Shown: positions 52,910 to 62,741, counted from the first letter of the stretch. The stretch: 64,000 nucleotides of DNA from JASSUD01 sp031963045 (GCA_031963045.1 JASSUK010000004.1:38347-102346); one strand, 5' to 3'. Made by a program: numbers and translations. Notes: generated from the letters alone by a model not told the origin.

Positions 52910-53411
52910 AAGGAAGTCCAGCAACCGCATTTCACAGATTTTTTGCAGAAATAGCCTAAAAATCATGCAGCCAGTCGAAGTAAAAACAAATAGCAAATAA
53001 AAATGCACCCTAACGGGCCATATTCAAAAATGGTATGCAAAAGAGCGCCCTGGGCGGCTAGGCTACTACCCCCCTCCCACCAGAAATTCCAAGGAAATGT
53101 TTAAAATGGAATCTGGCATAGGCTCTGCAACTTACTCAGAACCACCCTAAAAACATCTGCACAACCTCGCGCCGCAGATAATCTCACATTCTGAGCGCTC
53201 TGTTGAGAAAATTATGCAATTTCAGTGCAAAAAATGCTCTGAAATCGTGTTATTGGAGCAATTCGAGCAATTTTTATGGCCTTAGCAAGGTGCAAACCGA
53301 TAGCTGGCAGGTTTGCCATCGCAAATAGCGCATTCTATAACAAGAACGCTATGCAAACCATATGCATAAAAAATACAGGCCAAAAATGGCCTGTATCATG
53401 CATATTTTATG
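52910..53411. other. Unusually long spacer between rpsE and rpmD, no gene seen
   Basis: About 500 bp separate genes that normally abut. I find no ORF with family character, no family A or B repeat and no clear terminator. Short inverted matches such as tgccatcgcaaatagc exist but are weak. Confidence 0.6.
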
Positions 53412-53924
53412 CTATTCAAAAATGGCTTGAAGCGATTTACCACGCTTTGCAGCAACTTCAGAAGGCGTAAATTGTTTTTTCAAAGCATCTAAGAGCGCAC
53501 GAACCAAGTTATAGGGATTCGTTGATCCAATACTTTTTGCAACAACATTCTGTATGCCAGCCACATAAAATACCGAACGCAAACCAGGGCTACAAATCAT
53601 CCCTTCTTTGCCTGGCGAAAGAATAACTTCTGATGCGCCATGTTTTCCGCGGCCAGAATGGTGCAAAGTACCATCCTTGATCGAAACTTTAAACATGCTG
53701 CGACGAGCTTGGTCCATTGCCTTTTGAACAGCAACGGGCACTTCTTTTGCTCGCCCTTTACCCATACCAATACGACCATTACCATCGCCGACGACTACCA
53801 GAGCTACAAAGCTCAAAATACGTCCGCCTTTAACGACTTTGGTCACACGGTTAACGGCGATCATTTTTTCGCGTAAGCCATCATCGCGCTCATCAGCCGA
53901 ATTCTTTGCCTGCATCTTTGCCAT
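53412..53924 (-). CDS. rpsE: 30S ribosomal protein S5
   Basis: REKMIAVNRVTKVVKGGRIL and GKGRAKEVPVAVQKAMDQAR are S5 signatures. 170 residues. 502 bp then separate it from rpmD. Confidence 0.98.
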   Translation of the reverse strand: MAKMQAKNSADERDDGLREKMIAVNRVTKVVKGGRILSFVALVVVGDGNGRIGMGKGRAKEVPVAVQKAMDQARRSMFKVSIKDGTLHHSGRGKHGASEVILSPGKEGMICSPGLRSVFYVAGIQNVVAKSIGSTNPYNLVRALLDALKKQFTPSEVAAKRGKSLQAIFE

Positions 53925-54134
53925 GAAAGGTTCTTTCCTAAAAGCCTATTTACGAGCCAGCAACATTACATGCGCTCAATATCTCTATTACAGAGAGGGG
54001 TAAAGAAAAACACTTATATCCGTATCTGAAGTGCTCTTTGTAACCGCTATCTGCATTACATGAAAACTAAAAAACAATGTGAGCGCATTGATCTATTACT
54101 GCGCTCACAAAATATCTAAATAGCATATGCCTAT

Positions 54135-54518
54135 TTAGAATTCTAGGCCTGCTTCACGAGCAGCTTGCCCTAATTCAGCAATGCGCCCATGATAACGATT
54201 ACCCGATCTATCGTATCCAACCCGCTTAACACCCACACTTAGACCTCTTTCAGCAATACGTTTTCCAACGAATGCTGCTGCAACTTTAGTGCCGCCTGGC
54301 GCTTTTTTATCTGCGTCGGCATTTAAAGCTTGACGGACTTCTAATTCAACCGTTGAAGCACTTGCGAGCACTTTGGTGCCGCATATAGAAAATATCTGCG
54401 CATAGATATGCTTGTTTGTGCGATGCACAGACAAGCGATGCACATTAAGTTTTCCAATTTTAATGCGTGTCTGGCGAGCTCTACGAAGACGAGCCAATTT
54501 TTTATTCACGATGGACAC
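54135..54518 (-). CDS. rplR: 50S ribosomal protein L18
   Basis: 5S rRNA-binding protein; RRARQTRIKIGKLNVHRLSV and YDRSGNRYHGRIAELGQAAR are diagnostic. 127 residues, slightly longer than usual through a small Lys/Gly-rich insertion near residue 80. A 210-bp spacer follows before rpsE. Confidence 0.98.
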   Translation of the reverse strand: MSIVNKKLARLRRARQTRIKIGKLNVHRLSVHRTNKHIYAQIFSICGTKVLASASTVELEVRQALNADADKKAPGGTKVAAAFVGKRIAERGLSVGVKRVGYDRSGNRYHGRIAELGQAAREAGLEF

Positions 54519-54533
54519 CTTTAATTAACAGCC

Positions 54534-55067
54534 TTATTTTTTCTTAATTTCTTTAAGAATAACCACCTCATCAGCATACCGTAGCCCTTTCCCTTTATAG
54601 GGCTCAGGTGGACGATACATGCGCACATCTGCTGCGCATTGACCTACGGCCTGCTTGCATTTCCCTTTGAAAATGATTTCAGTGGGTGTAGGAGTAGTAA
54701 CCTCAACACCTTCAGGCATATTATGGACAACAGGATGCGAAAAACCCACAGATAGATTGAGTTTTTTACCCTGGGCTTGCGCGCGGAAACCAACTCCTAC
54801 GAGGAGCAATTTGCGCTCAAAACCTTTTGTCACACCTTTGACCATATTGGCCACTAGCGCCTGGTAAGTGCCCCACATAGCTTTCGCATGAGGAGTCTCA
54901 TCAACAGGTACAAAGGTCAGCACATTTTCACTTTGAATCACTTGGATCAAAGGGTTTATTTCTAATGAGCTAGTCCCTAACGGACCTTTAACTTCAATAC
55001 GCTCACAATTAATATCAACTTCTACGCCCGACGGCAAAACAATCGGGTTCTTACCCACTCGAGACAT
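54534..55067 (-). CDS. rplF: 50S ribosomal protein L6
   Basis: MSRVGKNPIVLPSGVEVDIN is the family start; the ATG five codons upstream is not needed. The C-terminal RPPEPYKGKGLRYADEVV is conserved. 177 residues, 15 bp before rplR. Confidence 0.98.
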   Translation of the reverse strand: MSRVGKNPIVLPSGVEVDINCERIEVKGPLGTSSLEINPLIQVIQSENVLTFVPVDETPHAKAMWGTYQALVANMVKGVTKGFERKLLLVGVGFRAQAQGKKLNLSVGFSHPVVHNMPEGVEVTTPTPTEIIFKGKCKQAVGQCAADVRMYRPPEPYKGKGLRYADEVVILKEIKKK

Positions 55068-55100
55068 TGTCCCAGCTCCCAAAGAGTATTCTTACCCGGA

Positions 55101-55496
55101 CTAACTAACGTAGCAAACTACTTCGCCACCGATGCCTGCCGCACGTGCAGCTCGGTCAGTCATCACACCTTTTGATGTAGAAATAATAGCTACACCTAGA
55201 CCATCCACGACACGAGGCAAATCAGTGCTTGCTTTATAAGAGCGCAGCCCTGGGCGCGAAACGCGTTTTAACTTATCAATGACGGGCGAGCCCATATAAT
55301 ATTTAAGCTGGATATCCAGATTCGGCTTCCCAGCGTTCTCTAAAACCGAAAAATCTTCGATATATCCTTCTTCTTTTAAAACTTTTGCAATAGAAGCTTT
55401 AAAACTTGAAAAAGGGAGAACGACGGATGTCTTCAAAACTTTTTGTGCATTACGGATACGCGTTAGCATATCGGCAATGGGATCACTCATGCTCAT
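55101..55496 (-). CDS. rpsH: 30S ribosomal protein S8
   Basis: MSMSDPIADMLTRIRNAQKV and the end STSKGVMTDRAARAAGIGGE are diagnostic. 131 residues, normal. In many bacteria S8 represses this operon by binding its mRNA near rplE; I did not identify the site. Confidence 0.98.
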   Translation of the reverse strand: MSMSDPIADMLTRIRNAQKVLKTSVVLPFSSFKASIAKVLKEEGYIEDFSVLENAGKPNLDIQLKYYMGSPVIDKLKRVSRPGLRSYKASTDLPRVVDGLGVAIISTSKGVMTDRAARAAGIGGEVVCYVS

Positions 55497-55508
55497 ATTA
55501 TTTTCCTA

Positions 55509-55814
55509 TTACCAGCTTGCTTTAACCAAGCCAGGAATTTCTCCACGAAACCCGATTTCACGGATCTTGTGACGTGCCAAACCAAATTTCCTGAATACTC
55601 CGCGTGCGCGCCCAGTCAAAGCACAGCGTCTACGCTGTCTTGTAGGGTTTGCGTTTCGGGGTAATTGCTGCAGCTGTAAGCGCGCATTATACCGCTCTTC
55701 TTCTGATTTGCTGAAATCATCGATAACAGCTTTTAACAGAGCACGTTTGGCTGCGTATTTTTCCGTTAAGCGAGTACGTTTTTTTTCGCGCTCGATTAAT
55801 GCTTGTCTAGCCAC
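55509..55814 (-). CDS. rpsN: 30S ribosomal protein S14
   Basis: From a GTG at 55814: ARQALIEREKKRTRLTEKYA, ending RKFGLARHKIREIGFRGEIP. 101 residues; no CxxC zinc motifs, so the zinc-independent form. The frame runs further upstream into rplE but the GTG start fits the family. Confidence 0.96.
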   Translation of the reverse strand: MARQALIEREKKRTRLTEKYAAKRALLKAVIDDFSKSEEERYNARLQLQQLPRNANPTRQRRRCALTGRARGVFRKFGLARHKIREIGFRGEIPGLVKASW

Positions 55815-55821
55815 AATAACC

Positions 55822-56364
55822 TCAGTTTTTCTTAAATGGGAATTTAAAGCAGGTAAGCAATTCTTTTGCTTCGCCATCTGTGACTGCTGACGTAACAATA
55901 CAAATATCCAAACCTTGATTCTTAGTATCGAGACCGTCAATTTCTGGAAAAATACGATGATCCTTGATACCTATCGTGCAGTTACCTCGTCCATCGAAAA
56001 GACGCGGAGAAATACCGCGGAAATCACGCTCTCGGGGCAAGGCAACCGTAATAAAACGGTCTAAAAATTCCATCATCCGTTTTTTACGGAGTGTTACTTT
56101 TAGTCCGATGGGACTTCCTTCGCGGAGTTTATTAAAAGCCGCGATAGCCTTACGTGCTTTGGTAACAATGGGTTTTTGGCCAGCAATTCTACCCAGGTCA
56201 ATAGCTGCAGCCTCGATAATTTTCTTATCGGACGCGCCTTCACCGACCCCCATATTCAGCACAATTTTTACAAAGGCGGGTACTTCCATTGGGGATTTGT
56301 ATCCAAACTTCTCTACTAGCTTTGGAACCACCTCATTTTTATAAAACTCTTCAAACCGAGCCAT
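55822..56364 (-). CDS. rplE: 50S ribosomal protein L5
   Basis: VPKLVEKFGYKSPMEVPAFV, KIVLNMGVGEGASDKK and PRERDFRGISPRLFDGRGNC identify L5, which contacts 5S rRNA. 180 residues, normal. Confidence 0.98.
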   Translation of the reverse strand: MARFEEFYKNEVVPKLVEKFGYKSPMEVPAFVKIVLNMGVGEGASDKKIIEAAAIDLGRIAGQKPIVTKARKAIAAFNKLREGSPIGLKVTLRKKRMMEFLDRFITVALPRERDFRGISPRLFDGRGNCTIGIKDHRIFPEIDGLDTKNQGLDICIVTSAVTDGEAKELLTCFKFPFKKN

Positions 56365-56837
56365 GATCTACCTTTAATGTCCTACGCCGCCAATCACTCG
56401 AAATACGTATTCTTGATACCGAAGGTATGCTTGAACACCTAGAATGTGTTTAAGAATCTGTAGACCTCTATCGCTTCCCTGTAGCGGCATCATTTCTCCC
56501 AGCCAGTACAGTGTACTGGCATCAAAGGAATTCCTGACTACCGGGCTTCAAAAGAGGTCTTGTCTATACCTTTTCCAAAAAAACTCTTTATTGGATGGCG
56601 CAATATTGTATCTAGCCTATAAAAGCTAGCTGTGCGCCTTTTCTCTAAGAAAGAATTTTTTTAGAAAACCACAGACGGGTTCTATAACAATCTCTACACA
56701 AGAGCATTGTTACATTTTTACAACTGGATCGAAAGGCTGCTAATTAATATATGCTGAGAAATTACTTTCTCAAATAGCAGCTTTTTGATCCGTCTTGAGC
56801 AGATTTCAAGACAGCAATCGCTATCTATGATTCAAAA
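56365..56837. other. Unusually long spacer between rplX and rplE with a hairpin
   Basis: The 473-bp gap contains no convincing gene. A large stem-loop spans about 56734-56790: ggctgctaat...tagcagctt, with an inner tgagaaat/attactttctca stem, and a separate cagtacagtgtactgg palindrome near 56505. Terminator, attenuator or repeat remnant are all possible. Confidence 0.5.
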
Positions 56838-57149
56838 CTATGAGGCTACTGTTTGGCCTGTTGTTTTCAATACACGCTGCTTTTTACCTTCCGGGTTCGT
56901 CACGATACTAACACGTGATGGCTTACCCTCGGAATCGACTAAGGCAACATTTGAAATATGCAAAGGCATAACTTTAGGCTCTATACCGCCAGCAATACCT
57001 TTTTCTGGATTAGGCTTCACTGCTTTTTTAGCAATATTGATGCCTTCCACTGTGACGTGATCACCGTTCACCGCCAGCACCATTCCGCGCTTGCTTTTAT
57101 CTTTGCCAGTGATGACGATCACTTCATCGCCTTTACGAATATTTTTCAT
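56838..57149 (-). CDS. rplX: 50S ribosomal protein L24
   Basis: The KOW motif KGDEVIVITGKDKSKRGMVL and VEGINIAKKAVKPNP are diagnostic. 103 residues. It abuts rplN (0 bp gap). Confidence 0.98.
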   Translation of the reverse strand: MKNIRKGDEVIVITGKDKSKRGMVLAVNGDHVTVEGINIAKKAVKPNPEKGIAGGIEPKVMPLHISNVALVDSEGKPSRVSIVTNPEGKKQRVLKTTGQTVAS

Positions 57150-57518
57150 CTATAAAACCTCTGGAGCAAGCGAGATTATTTTCATAAAACGCTCATTACG
57201 CAATTCCCGGGTAACCGGCCCGAATATACGAGTAGCAATAAGCTCAAATTTATTGTTGAGCAGGACCGCTGCATTTTTATCAAACTTGATTAAAGAGCCG
57301 TCTGGGCGACGCACACCTTTAGCTGTGCGCACCACTACTGCAAAATAAATCTCGCCTTTTTTGACTCGACCACGGGGCGCTGCATCTTTGACAGTCACTT
57401 TAATGATGTCGCCGATATTGGCATAGCGCCGCTTTGCGCCTCCTAATACCTTAATGCACAAAACTCTTTTGGCACCTGTATTATCAGCAACTTCAAGTTC
57501 GCTTTCACTCTGGATCAT
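57150..57518 (-). CDS. rplN: 50S ribosomal protein L14
   Basis: MIQSESELEVADNTGAKRVL and VKKGEIYFAVVVRTAKGVRR mark L14. 122 residues, exact family length. Confidence 0.98.
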   Translation of the reverse strand: MIQSESELEVADNTGAKRVLCIKVLGGAKRRYANIGDIIKVTVKDAAPRGRVKKGEIYFAVVVRTAKGVRRPDGSLIKFDKNAAVLLNNKFELIATRIFGPVTRELRNERFMKIISLAPEVL

Positions 57519-57902
57519 GGTTGTTCTAGCTTAATCTGACCACGCCATTAAATACCGTAGTTAATAGATTAATTTCAATAGATTTAAAAGGTAAAGGGAA
57601 GCTCAAAACCAGCGGTCAACTAAAGCTCCTACGGAGTATTTTTTGATCGTTTTTTATTGCCTGCTTTAGCTTACACCACACTAATAAGTCAGACAAAATC
57701 AAAAAATTTTTTAGTTGACTAGATCAACCGGGCTTTGAGTGAGTTTACAAACTGATATTTCACAGCTCGATAGGTATCTGGATACGAAAAAATATAAACA
57801 AAAAACTGTTTTTTACTTCCAATATCCAGACTGAGCTTATAAAGAAATGGAGGAATGCCAACAGAAGGTTTTACAACACTTCTACAGCATTTCTCAATTT
57901 AT
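57519..57902. other. Long spacer between rpsQ and rplN, no gene seen
   Basis: 384 bp of A/T-rich sequence with short complementary tracts (caaaatcaaaaaattttttag) but no clear gene, repeat of family A or B, or strong terminator. Confidence 0.55.
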
Positions 57903-58181
57903 TTATTCAATCGGCAAACTTTGCACAACGCGCGCGACAACCCAGCTCTTTGTCTTTGATATGGGACGACATTCCCGAATCTCAACTGCATCGCCTTCAT
58001 GACAAGCATTTGTTTCGTCATGCGCATGATACTTCTTGGAGCGCTTAACATACTTACCATACTTCGGATGCTTAATACGACGCTCAATCAGCACTGTAAC
58101 TGTTTTGTCGCATTTTGCACTAACAATCTTTCCAACTAAAGAACGTGCATTCTCAACAGAAATTTCAATGGTATCGCTCAT
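57903..58181 (-). CDS. rpsQ: 30S ribosomal protein S17
   Basis: SLVGKIVSAKCDKTVTVLIE and HPKYGKYVKRSKKYHAHDET are S17 signatures. 92 residues. It follows rpmC by 2 bp. Confidence 0.98.
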   Translation of the reverse strand: MSDTIEISVENARSLVGKIVSAKCDKTVTVLIERRIKHPKYGKYVKRSKKYHAHDETNACHEGDAVEIRECRPISKTKSWVVARVVQSLPIE

Positions 58182-58183
58182 TT

Positions 58184-58387
58184 TTATTTTTCCGCCTCAA
58201 CAGTTCTTTTTTCGGTCATGATGGTTAGCACGCGAGCAACAAGACGACGAGTTTTTTTCAATAAACTGGTGTCACTAATGCGCTGAGTCGCCAATTGCAT
58301 ACGCAAGCTAAACTGCGCTTTCAAGAGAGTGGATAACTCTGCTCGAAGAGCCGCCATATCCATGGCGCGAATTTCACTTATCTTCAT
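58184..58387 (-). CDS. rpmC: 50S ribosomal protein L29
   Basis: 67-residue helical protein, LRAELSTLLKAQFSLRMQLA and RRLVARVLTIMTEK. It lies 10 bp after rplP. Confidence 0.98.
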   Translation of the reverse strand: MKISEIRAMDMAALRAELSTLLKAQFSLRMQLATQRISDTSLLKKTRRLVARVLTIMTEKRTVEAEK

Positions 58388-58397
58388 AGCTTACCTC

Positions 58398-58814
58398 TTA
58401 AGCGCCAAGCTGGCGGGCAACAAAACTCACTTTTAATGGAAGTTTGGCTGCTGCCAAACGAAATGCTTCGCGTGCAAGTTCTACACTAACACCATCCATC
58501 TCATACAGCATCTTTCCAGGCTGTATCTCAGCAACATAGTACTCTGGATTCCCTTTACCATTTCCCATACGCACTTCAGCAGGTTTCTGAGAAATTGGCT
58601 TATCTGGGAAAATACGGATCCAGATGCGGCCACCACGTTTAATATGGCGAGTCATTGCTCGCCTAGCCGATTCAATTTGCCGAGAGGTCAAGCGACCACG
58701 GTCCAATGCTTTAAGACCAAATTGACCAAATGAAACTGCATTTCCACGAGTGGCAACGCCTGTATTACGGCCTTTATGCTCTTTACGATATTTTCTACGC
58801 TTTGGTTGCAACAT
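58398..58814 (-). CDS. rplP: 50S ribosomal protein L16
   Basis: MLQPKRRKYRKEHKGRNTGV, GGRIWIRIFPDKPISQKPAE and RMGNGKGNPEYYVAEIQPGK are diagnostic. 138 residues. Confidence 0.98.
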   Translation of the reverse strand: MLQPKRRKYRKEHKGRNTGVATRGNAVSFGQFGLKALDRGRLTSRQIESARRAMTRHIKRGGRIWIRIFPDKPISQKPAEVRMGNGKGNPEYYVAEIQPGKMLYEMDGVSVELAREAFRLAAAKLPLKVSFVARQLGA

Positions 58815-58819
58815 GGTGC

Positions 58820-59623
58820 TTACCCTCTCCCACGCTTATCAGATGCGCCGGGTTTACCTGGCCCTGGTCTGGCAGATCTATCACCACCGTCACCGGCCCG
58901 ATTGCGGCGCCTATCATCATCAGATCGTGCATTTCTGCGCGGCCGTTTTTCTTCTGACGCATCGCCAAGCGCAGCTTCAGCTTGAGAAGAGCTATCGCCT
59001 TTAGATACCCATACAGTGATACCAATCGCTCCATACTGAGTATGTGCAACAGAATGACCCCAATCAATATCTTGGGAAAGGCTATGTAGTGACATACTAC
59101 CTTCCAGATACCATTCTGTTCTTGCAATCTCAATACCGTTAAGTCGCCCAGAACACTGGATTTTTATACCACGAGCGCCAAACCGGATTGCATTTTGCAT
59201 AGCGCGTTTCATAGCACGACGAAATGCTGCGCGACGCTTTAATTGCTGAGCAATAGAATCTGAAATAAGTTGTGCATCTATTTCTGGCACAGGAACTTCT
59301 TCAATTTCCAAATGCACAGGAACGCCCATACGCTTTTGCAATTCAAGCTTGAGTGTCTCGATGTCATCGCCTTTTCTGCCGATAACCACACCCCGACGAG
59401 CGGTGTGAATGGTAATACGAGCGTTTTTAGCTGGCCGCTCTATTTCGACGCGGCTTACAGACGCTTTCTTTTTGACGTTTAACTCTTCTTCCAGATATTC
59501 GCGTACGCGAATATCTTTAAGAAGTAAATCGGCAAAAACCGCATCTTTTGCAGCAAACCAATTCGACTTATATTTGCGCTTGACACCTAAACGGAAGCCG
59601 GTCGGGTGAATTTTCTGACCCAT
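58820..59623 (-). CDS. rpsC: 30S ribosomal protein S3
   Basis: MGQKIHPTGFRLGVKRKYKS and the KH domain around GVVIGRKGDDIETLKLELQK identify S3. The 267 residues end with the long Asp/Arg/Gly-rich tail seen in Burkholderiaceae S3, which supports the taxonomic placement. Confidence 0.98.
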   Translation of the reverse strand: MGQKIHPTGFRLGVKRKYKSNWFAAKDAVFADLLLKDIRVREYLEEELNVKKKASVSRVEIERPAKNARITIHTARRGVVIGRKGDDIETLKLELQKRMGVPVHLEIEEVPVPEIDAQLISDSIAQQLKRRAAFRRAMKRAMQNAIRFGARGIKIQCSGRLNGIEIARTEWYLEGSMSLHSLSQDIDWGHSVAHTQYGAIGITVWVSKGDSSSQAEAALGDASEEKRPRRNARSDDDRRRNRAGDGGDRSARPGPGKPGASDKRGRG

Positions 59624-59634
59624 TTTATGATCCC

Positions 59635-59967
59635 TTAATCTCCAACCACCACAGTAATATGACAGGATTGTTTTTCAACCTGATTACCACGACCTTTCGC
59701 ACGTGCAAAAAAACGCTTGAAAGAGGCTGCCTTATCCACGTAAATACTTTTTACTTTGAGGTTATCGATATCTGCGCCTTGGTTATGCTCCGCATTTGCA
59801 ACGGCAGATTCGACCACTTTTTTCACAATCGCTGCTGCTTTCTTTGACGAGAAAGTCAAAATATTCAATGCTTTATAGATTCCTAGACCACGAACCTGAT
59901 CGACTACAAGGCGAGCTTTCTGCGCTGAAACGCGCGCATTGCGATGGATTGCTTTAGTTTCTTCCAT
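59635..59967 (-). CDS. rplV: 50S ribosomal protein L22
   Basis: ETKAIHRNARVSAQKARLVV and FARAKGRGNQVEKQSCHITV mark L22. 110 residues; 2 bp from rpsS. Confidence 0.98.
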   Translation of the reverse strand: MEETKAIHRNARVSAQKARLVVDQVRGLGIYKALNILTFSSKKAAAIVKKVVESAVANAEHNQGADIDNLKVKSIYVDKAASFKRFFARAKGRGNQVEKQSCHITVVVGD

Positions 59968-59969
59968 TT

Positions 59970-60245
59970 TTATCTCTTCGCCTTTTTATCAGCAGCATGC
60001 CCTTTAAAAGTACGGGTCAATGCAAATTCGCCTAATTTATGGCCTACCATATCTGCCGAGATATATACAGGCACATGCTTACGACCGTCATGTACTGCAA
60101 TGGTGCAATTAATAAAATCAGGCAGAATGGTTGAAGACCGACACCAGGTTTTGATAATAACTTTGCGGCCAGTTTTTGATAAGGCCTGCACTTTTTCTAG
60201 CAGGCGGGCATTACAAAAAGGGCCTTTTTTAAGTGAGCGTGCCAT
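59970..60245 (-). CDS. rpsS: 30S ribosomal protein S19
   Basis: MARSLKKGPFCNARLLEKVQ and GHKLGEFALTRTFKGHAADK are diagnostic. 91 residues, normal. Confidence 0.98.
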   Translation of the reverse strand: MARSLKKGPFCNARLLEKVQALSKTGRKVIIKTWCRSSTILPDFINCTIAVHDGRKHVPVYISADMVGHKLGEFALTRTFKGHAADKKAKR

Positions 60246-60256
60246 CCGTCTTCTCC

Positions 60257-61084
60257 TTAACGCTTATTGCGGTGTTGCACAATCATGGAGGTAGTACGCT
60301 TGTTACGACGAGTTCTATACCCTTTCGTAGGCGTACCCCATGGACTAACCGGATGCCGGCCAGCAGCAGTTTTACCCTCTCCACCACCGTGTGGGTGATC
60401 AACCGGGTTCATCGCTACACCACGTACAGTGGGGCGAATACCACGCCAGCGGTTAGCACCGGCCTTTCCAATCTGGCGCAATCCGTTTTCTTCATTGCCA
60501 ACTGTACCAATCGTTGCTCGGCAATCTACATGGATGAAGCGGATTTCACCAGAGCGCAAACGAAGCTTCGCATAAGTTCCCTCACGGCCAAGCAACATAA
60601 CGGATGCACCTGCTGAACGAGCAATTTGCGCGCCTTTACCAGCCTTCATTTCGATGCAGTGAATAATGGTACCGTCCGGAATATTGGAAATAGGCAACGC
60701 ATTACCTACTTTAATAGGTGCTGTGGAGCCAGAAAGAATCTCTTGACCGACTACTAGACCCTTTGGAGCGATAATGTAACGACGTTCACCATCGGCATAG
60801 CAGAGCAAAGCAATATTCGCGCTACGGTTTGGATCGTACTCAAGACGCTCAACCTTAGCAGGAATAGCATCTTTATTGCGGCGAAAATCGATAACGCGAT
60901 AATGTTGTTTATGTCCACCACCTTGATGGCGCACTGTAATACAACCGCGGTGATTACGACCACCACTCTTACTTTTCACCTCGAGCAAAGCTTTATGCGG
61001 CTTGCCTTGATGCAATTCTTTATTGACTACCTTAACAAGGCCGCGTCGCCCTGGGGAAGTAGGTTTGACTTTTACGAGCGCCAT
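60257..61084 (-). CDS. rplB: 50S ribosomal protein L2
   Basis: MALVKVKPTSPGRRGLVKVV, NPVDHPHGGGEGKTAAGRHP with the peptidyl-transferase His, and the basic end identify L2. 275 residues, normal. Confidence 0.98.
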   Translation of the reverse strand: MALVKVKPTSPGRRGLVKVVNKELHQGKPHKALLEVKSKSGGRNHRGCITVRHQGGGHKQHYRVIDFRRNKDAIPAKVERLEYDPNRSANIALLCYADGERRYIIAPKGLVVGQEILSGSTAPIKVGNALPISNIPDGTIIHCIEMKAGKGAQIARSAGASVMLLGREGTYAKLRLRSGEIRFIHVDCRATIGTVGNEENGLRQIGKAGANRWRGIRPTVRGVAMNPVDHPHGGGEGKTAAGRHPVSPWGTPTKGYRTRRNKRTTSMIVQHRNKR

Positions 61085-61087
61085 GGC

Positions 61088-61402
61088 TTACAGAACCTCC
61101 GCCTCAAAATTAATATCCTGACCCGGTTTTAAGCTGACATAAGCCTTCCGAGTAGCCTTGCAACGCCCAGCAATCTGGCGATGGCGCTTTACTTTACCTT
61201 TGCGGTTTAGAACCTGCACGGACTGAACTTCAACTTTGAAAATCAGCTCGACAGCGGCTCCAATTTCCTCTTTGGTAGCACCCGGCAAAACATCAAAAAC
61301 AATTTGATTATTTTTGTCTGCTACGCGGGTTGCCTTCTCGGAAATGACAGGAGAACGCAGTAAAGTCAGCAAGCGGTGATCCTTCTGTGTATTGCCTGTC
61401 AC
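61088..61402 (-). CDS. rplW: 50S ribosomal protein L23
   Basis: LLTLLRSPVISEKATRVADK and VEVQSVQVLNRKGKVKRHRQ are diagnostic. 104 residues. Its start overlaps the rplD stop by 4 bp. Confidence 0.98.
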   Translation of the reverse strand: MTGNTQKDHRLLTLLRSPVISEKATRVADKNNQIVFDVLPGATKEEIGAAVELIFKVEVQSVQVLNRKGKVKRHRQIAGRCKATRKAYVSLKPGQDINFEAEVL

Positions 61403-62019
61403 GATAGAAGTCCCTCAATTTGAGTAACAGCTGCTTTTGTAAGCAGAACTTTTTTAAAGAAAAGCAAAGACGTTGGATCGGCATAACGAGGCTCGACCAC
61501 TACCACATTGGGTATATTTCTCGAAGCCAGATACAAGTCTGCATCAATAGCATCCGTCACAATTAAAACGGATTCAAAATTCAACGCCTTGAGTTTTTGC
61601 GCAAACAGCTTAGTTTTAGGCTGCTCGACAGAAAATGTCTCAAAAACAGATAAGCGATTTTCACGCACTAATTGCGAGAAAATGGAGCACATACCTGCCC
61701 GGAACATTTTCTTGTTCACTTTTTGCGAAAAATTCTCTTCAGGAGAATTAGGGAAAATACGACCGCCTCCGCGCCACAATGGGCTAGAAGTCATCCCTGC
61801 ACGCGCACGGCCTGTACCTTTTTGCTTCCATGGCTTTTTGGTGGAATGCTTTACTTGGGCACGGTCTTTTTGCGCCCGATCTGCAGTACGTGCATTAGCT
61901 TGGTATGCAACTACTAGCTGATGAACCAAGGCTTCGTTATATTCCCTGGCAAATACTTCATCAGATACCTGCATAGAACTATTGGCAACGCCTTGCTCAC
62001 TGAGTAATTGAAGTTCCAT
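61399..62019 (-). CDS. rplD: 50S ribosomal protein L4
   Basis: VKHSTKKPWKQKGTGRARAG and SSPLWRGGGRIFPNSPEENF are L4 signatures. 206 residues. It overlaps rplC by 1 bp. L4 often autoregulates the S10 operon. Confidence 0.98.
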   Translation of the reverse strand: MELQLLSEQGVANSSMQVSDEVFAREYNEALVHQLVVAYQANARTADRAQKDRAQVKHSTKKPWKQKGTGRARAGMTSSPLWRGGGRIFPNSPEENFSQKVNKKMFRAGMCSIFSQLVRENRLSVFETFSVEQPKTKLFAQKLKALNFESVLIVTDAIDADLYLASRNIPNVVVVEPRYADPTSLLFFKKVLLTKAAVTQIEGLLS

Positions 62020-62729
62020 TAGTCAGCTCCTTTCTCTGTACGTGCCTTGAATGAAGGCTCGACAAATATAATTTGATTAGGCGCACCAGGCACGGCACCT
62101 TTGACGAATAACAGCCCTCGATTTGAATCGATTTCCATCACTTCAAGACCGTCGACAGTTACCAGCTCAGCACCCATATGACCACTCATACGCTTTCCTG
62201 GAAATACTCGACCAGGATCTTGGCACTGACCGATTGAACCAGGAACGTTATGCGCGCGGGAGTTACCGTGCGATGCACGTCCAGAGGCAAAGTTATGACG
62301 CTTAATCGTACCGGCAAAACCTTTCCCTTTGGAAGTACCTTGCACAGAAACCTGCTGACCAACATGGAAAACGGTATTGATATCGATTACTTGCCCAGCA
62401 GTCAGCTCAGCAACTTGCGCCGCATCTAAGCGGAATTCTTTCAGTACTGTACCAGCCTCGATAGCAGCTTTAGCAAAATGCCCAGCTTGCGCACGATTCA
62501 CTCTAGAACGACGAGCCGCACCAAAAGCCAATTGCACTGCAGTATAGCCATCTGTCTCAGGTGTTTTTACCTGTGCAACCCGGTTATTAGCCACGAGCAA
62601 CACAGTAACTGGGACAGACTTACCATCCTGCATAAAAATGCGGGTCATTCCTATTTTTCGGCCTGCCAATCCAAGACCCTTTTTTTTACGACTGGCTTTG
62701 CTCTCGCAATTCACGAACCCAAGGCTCAT
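62019..62729 (-). CDS. rplC: 50S ribosomal protein L3
   Basis: GLAGRKIGMTRIFMQDGKSV, KRHNFASGRASHGNSRAHNV and PGRVFPGKRMSGHMG identify L3. Homologues start with MSLGLVGRKVGMTR; here 14 extra residues, rich in Lys and Ser (VNCESKASRKKKG), are inserted after MSLGF. I use the ATG at 62729 rather than 62741. Confidence 0.96.
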   Translation of the reverse strand: MSLGFVNCESKASRKKKGLGLAGRKIGMTRIFMQDGKSVPVTVLLVANNRVAQVKTPETDGYTAVQLAFGAARRSRVNRAQAGHFAKAAIEAGTVLKEFRLDAAQVAELTAGQVIDINTVFHVGQQVSVQGTSKGKGFAGTIKRHNFASGRASHGNSRAHNVPGSIGQCQDPGRVFPGKRMSGHMGAELVTVDGLEVMEIDSNRGLLFVKGAVPGAPNQIIFVEPSFKARTEKGAD

Positions 62730-62741
62730 TGTTTTCCCCAT

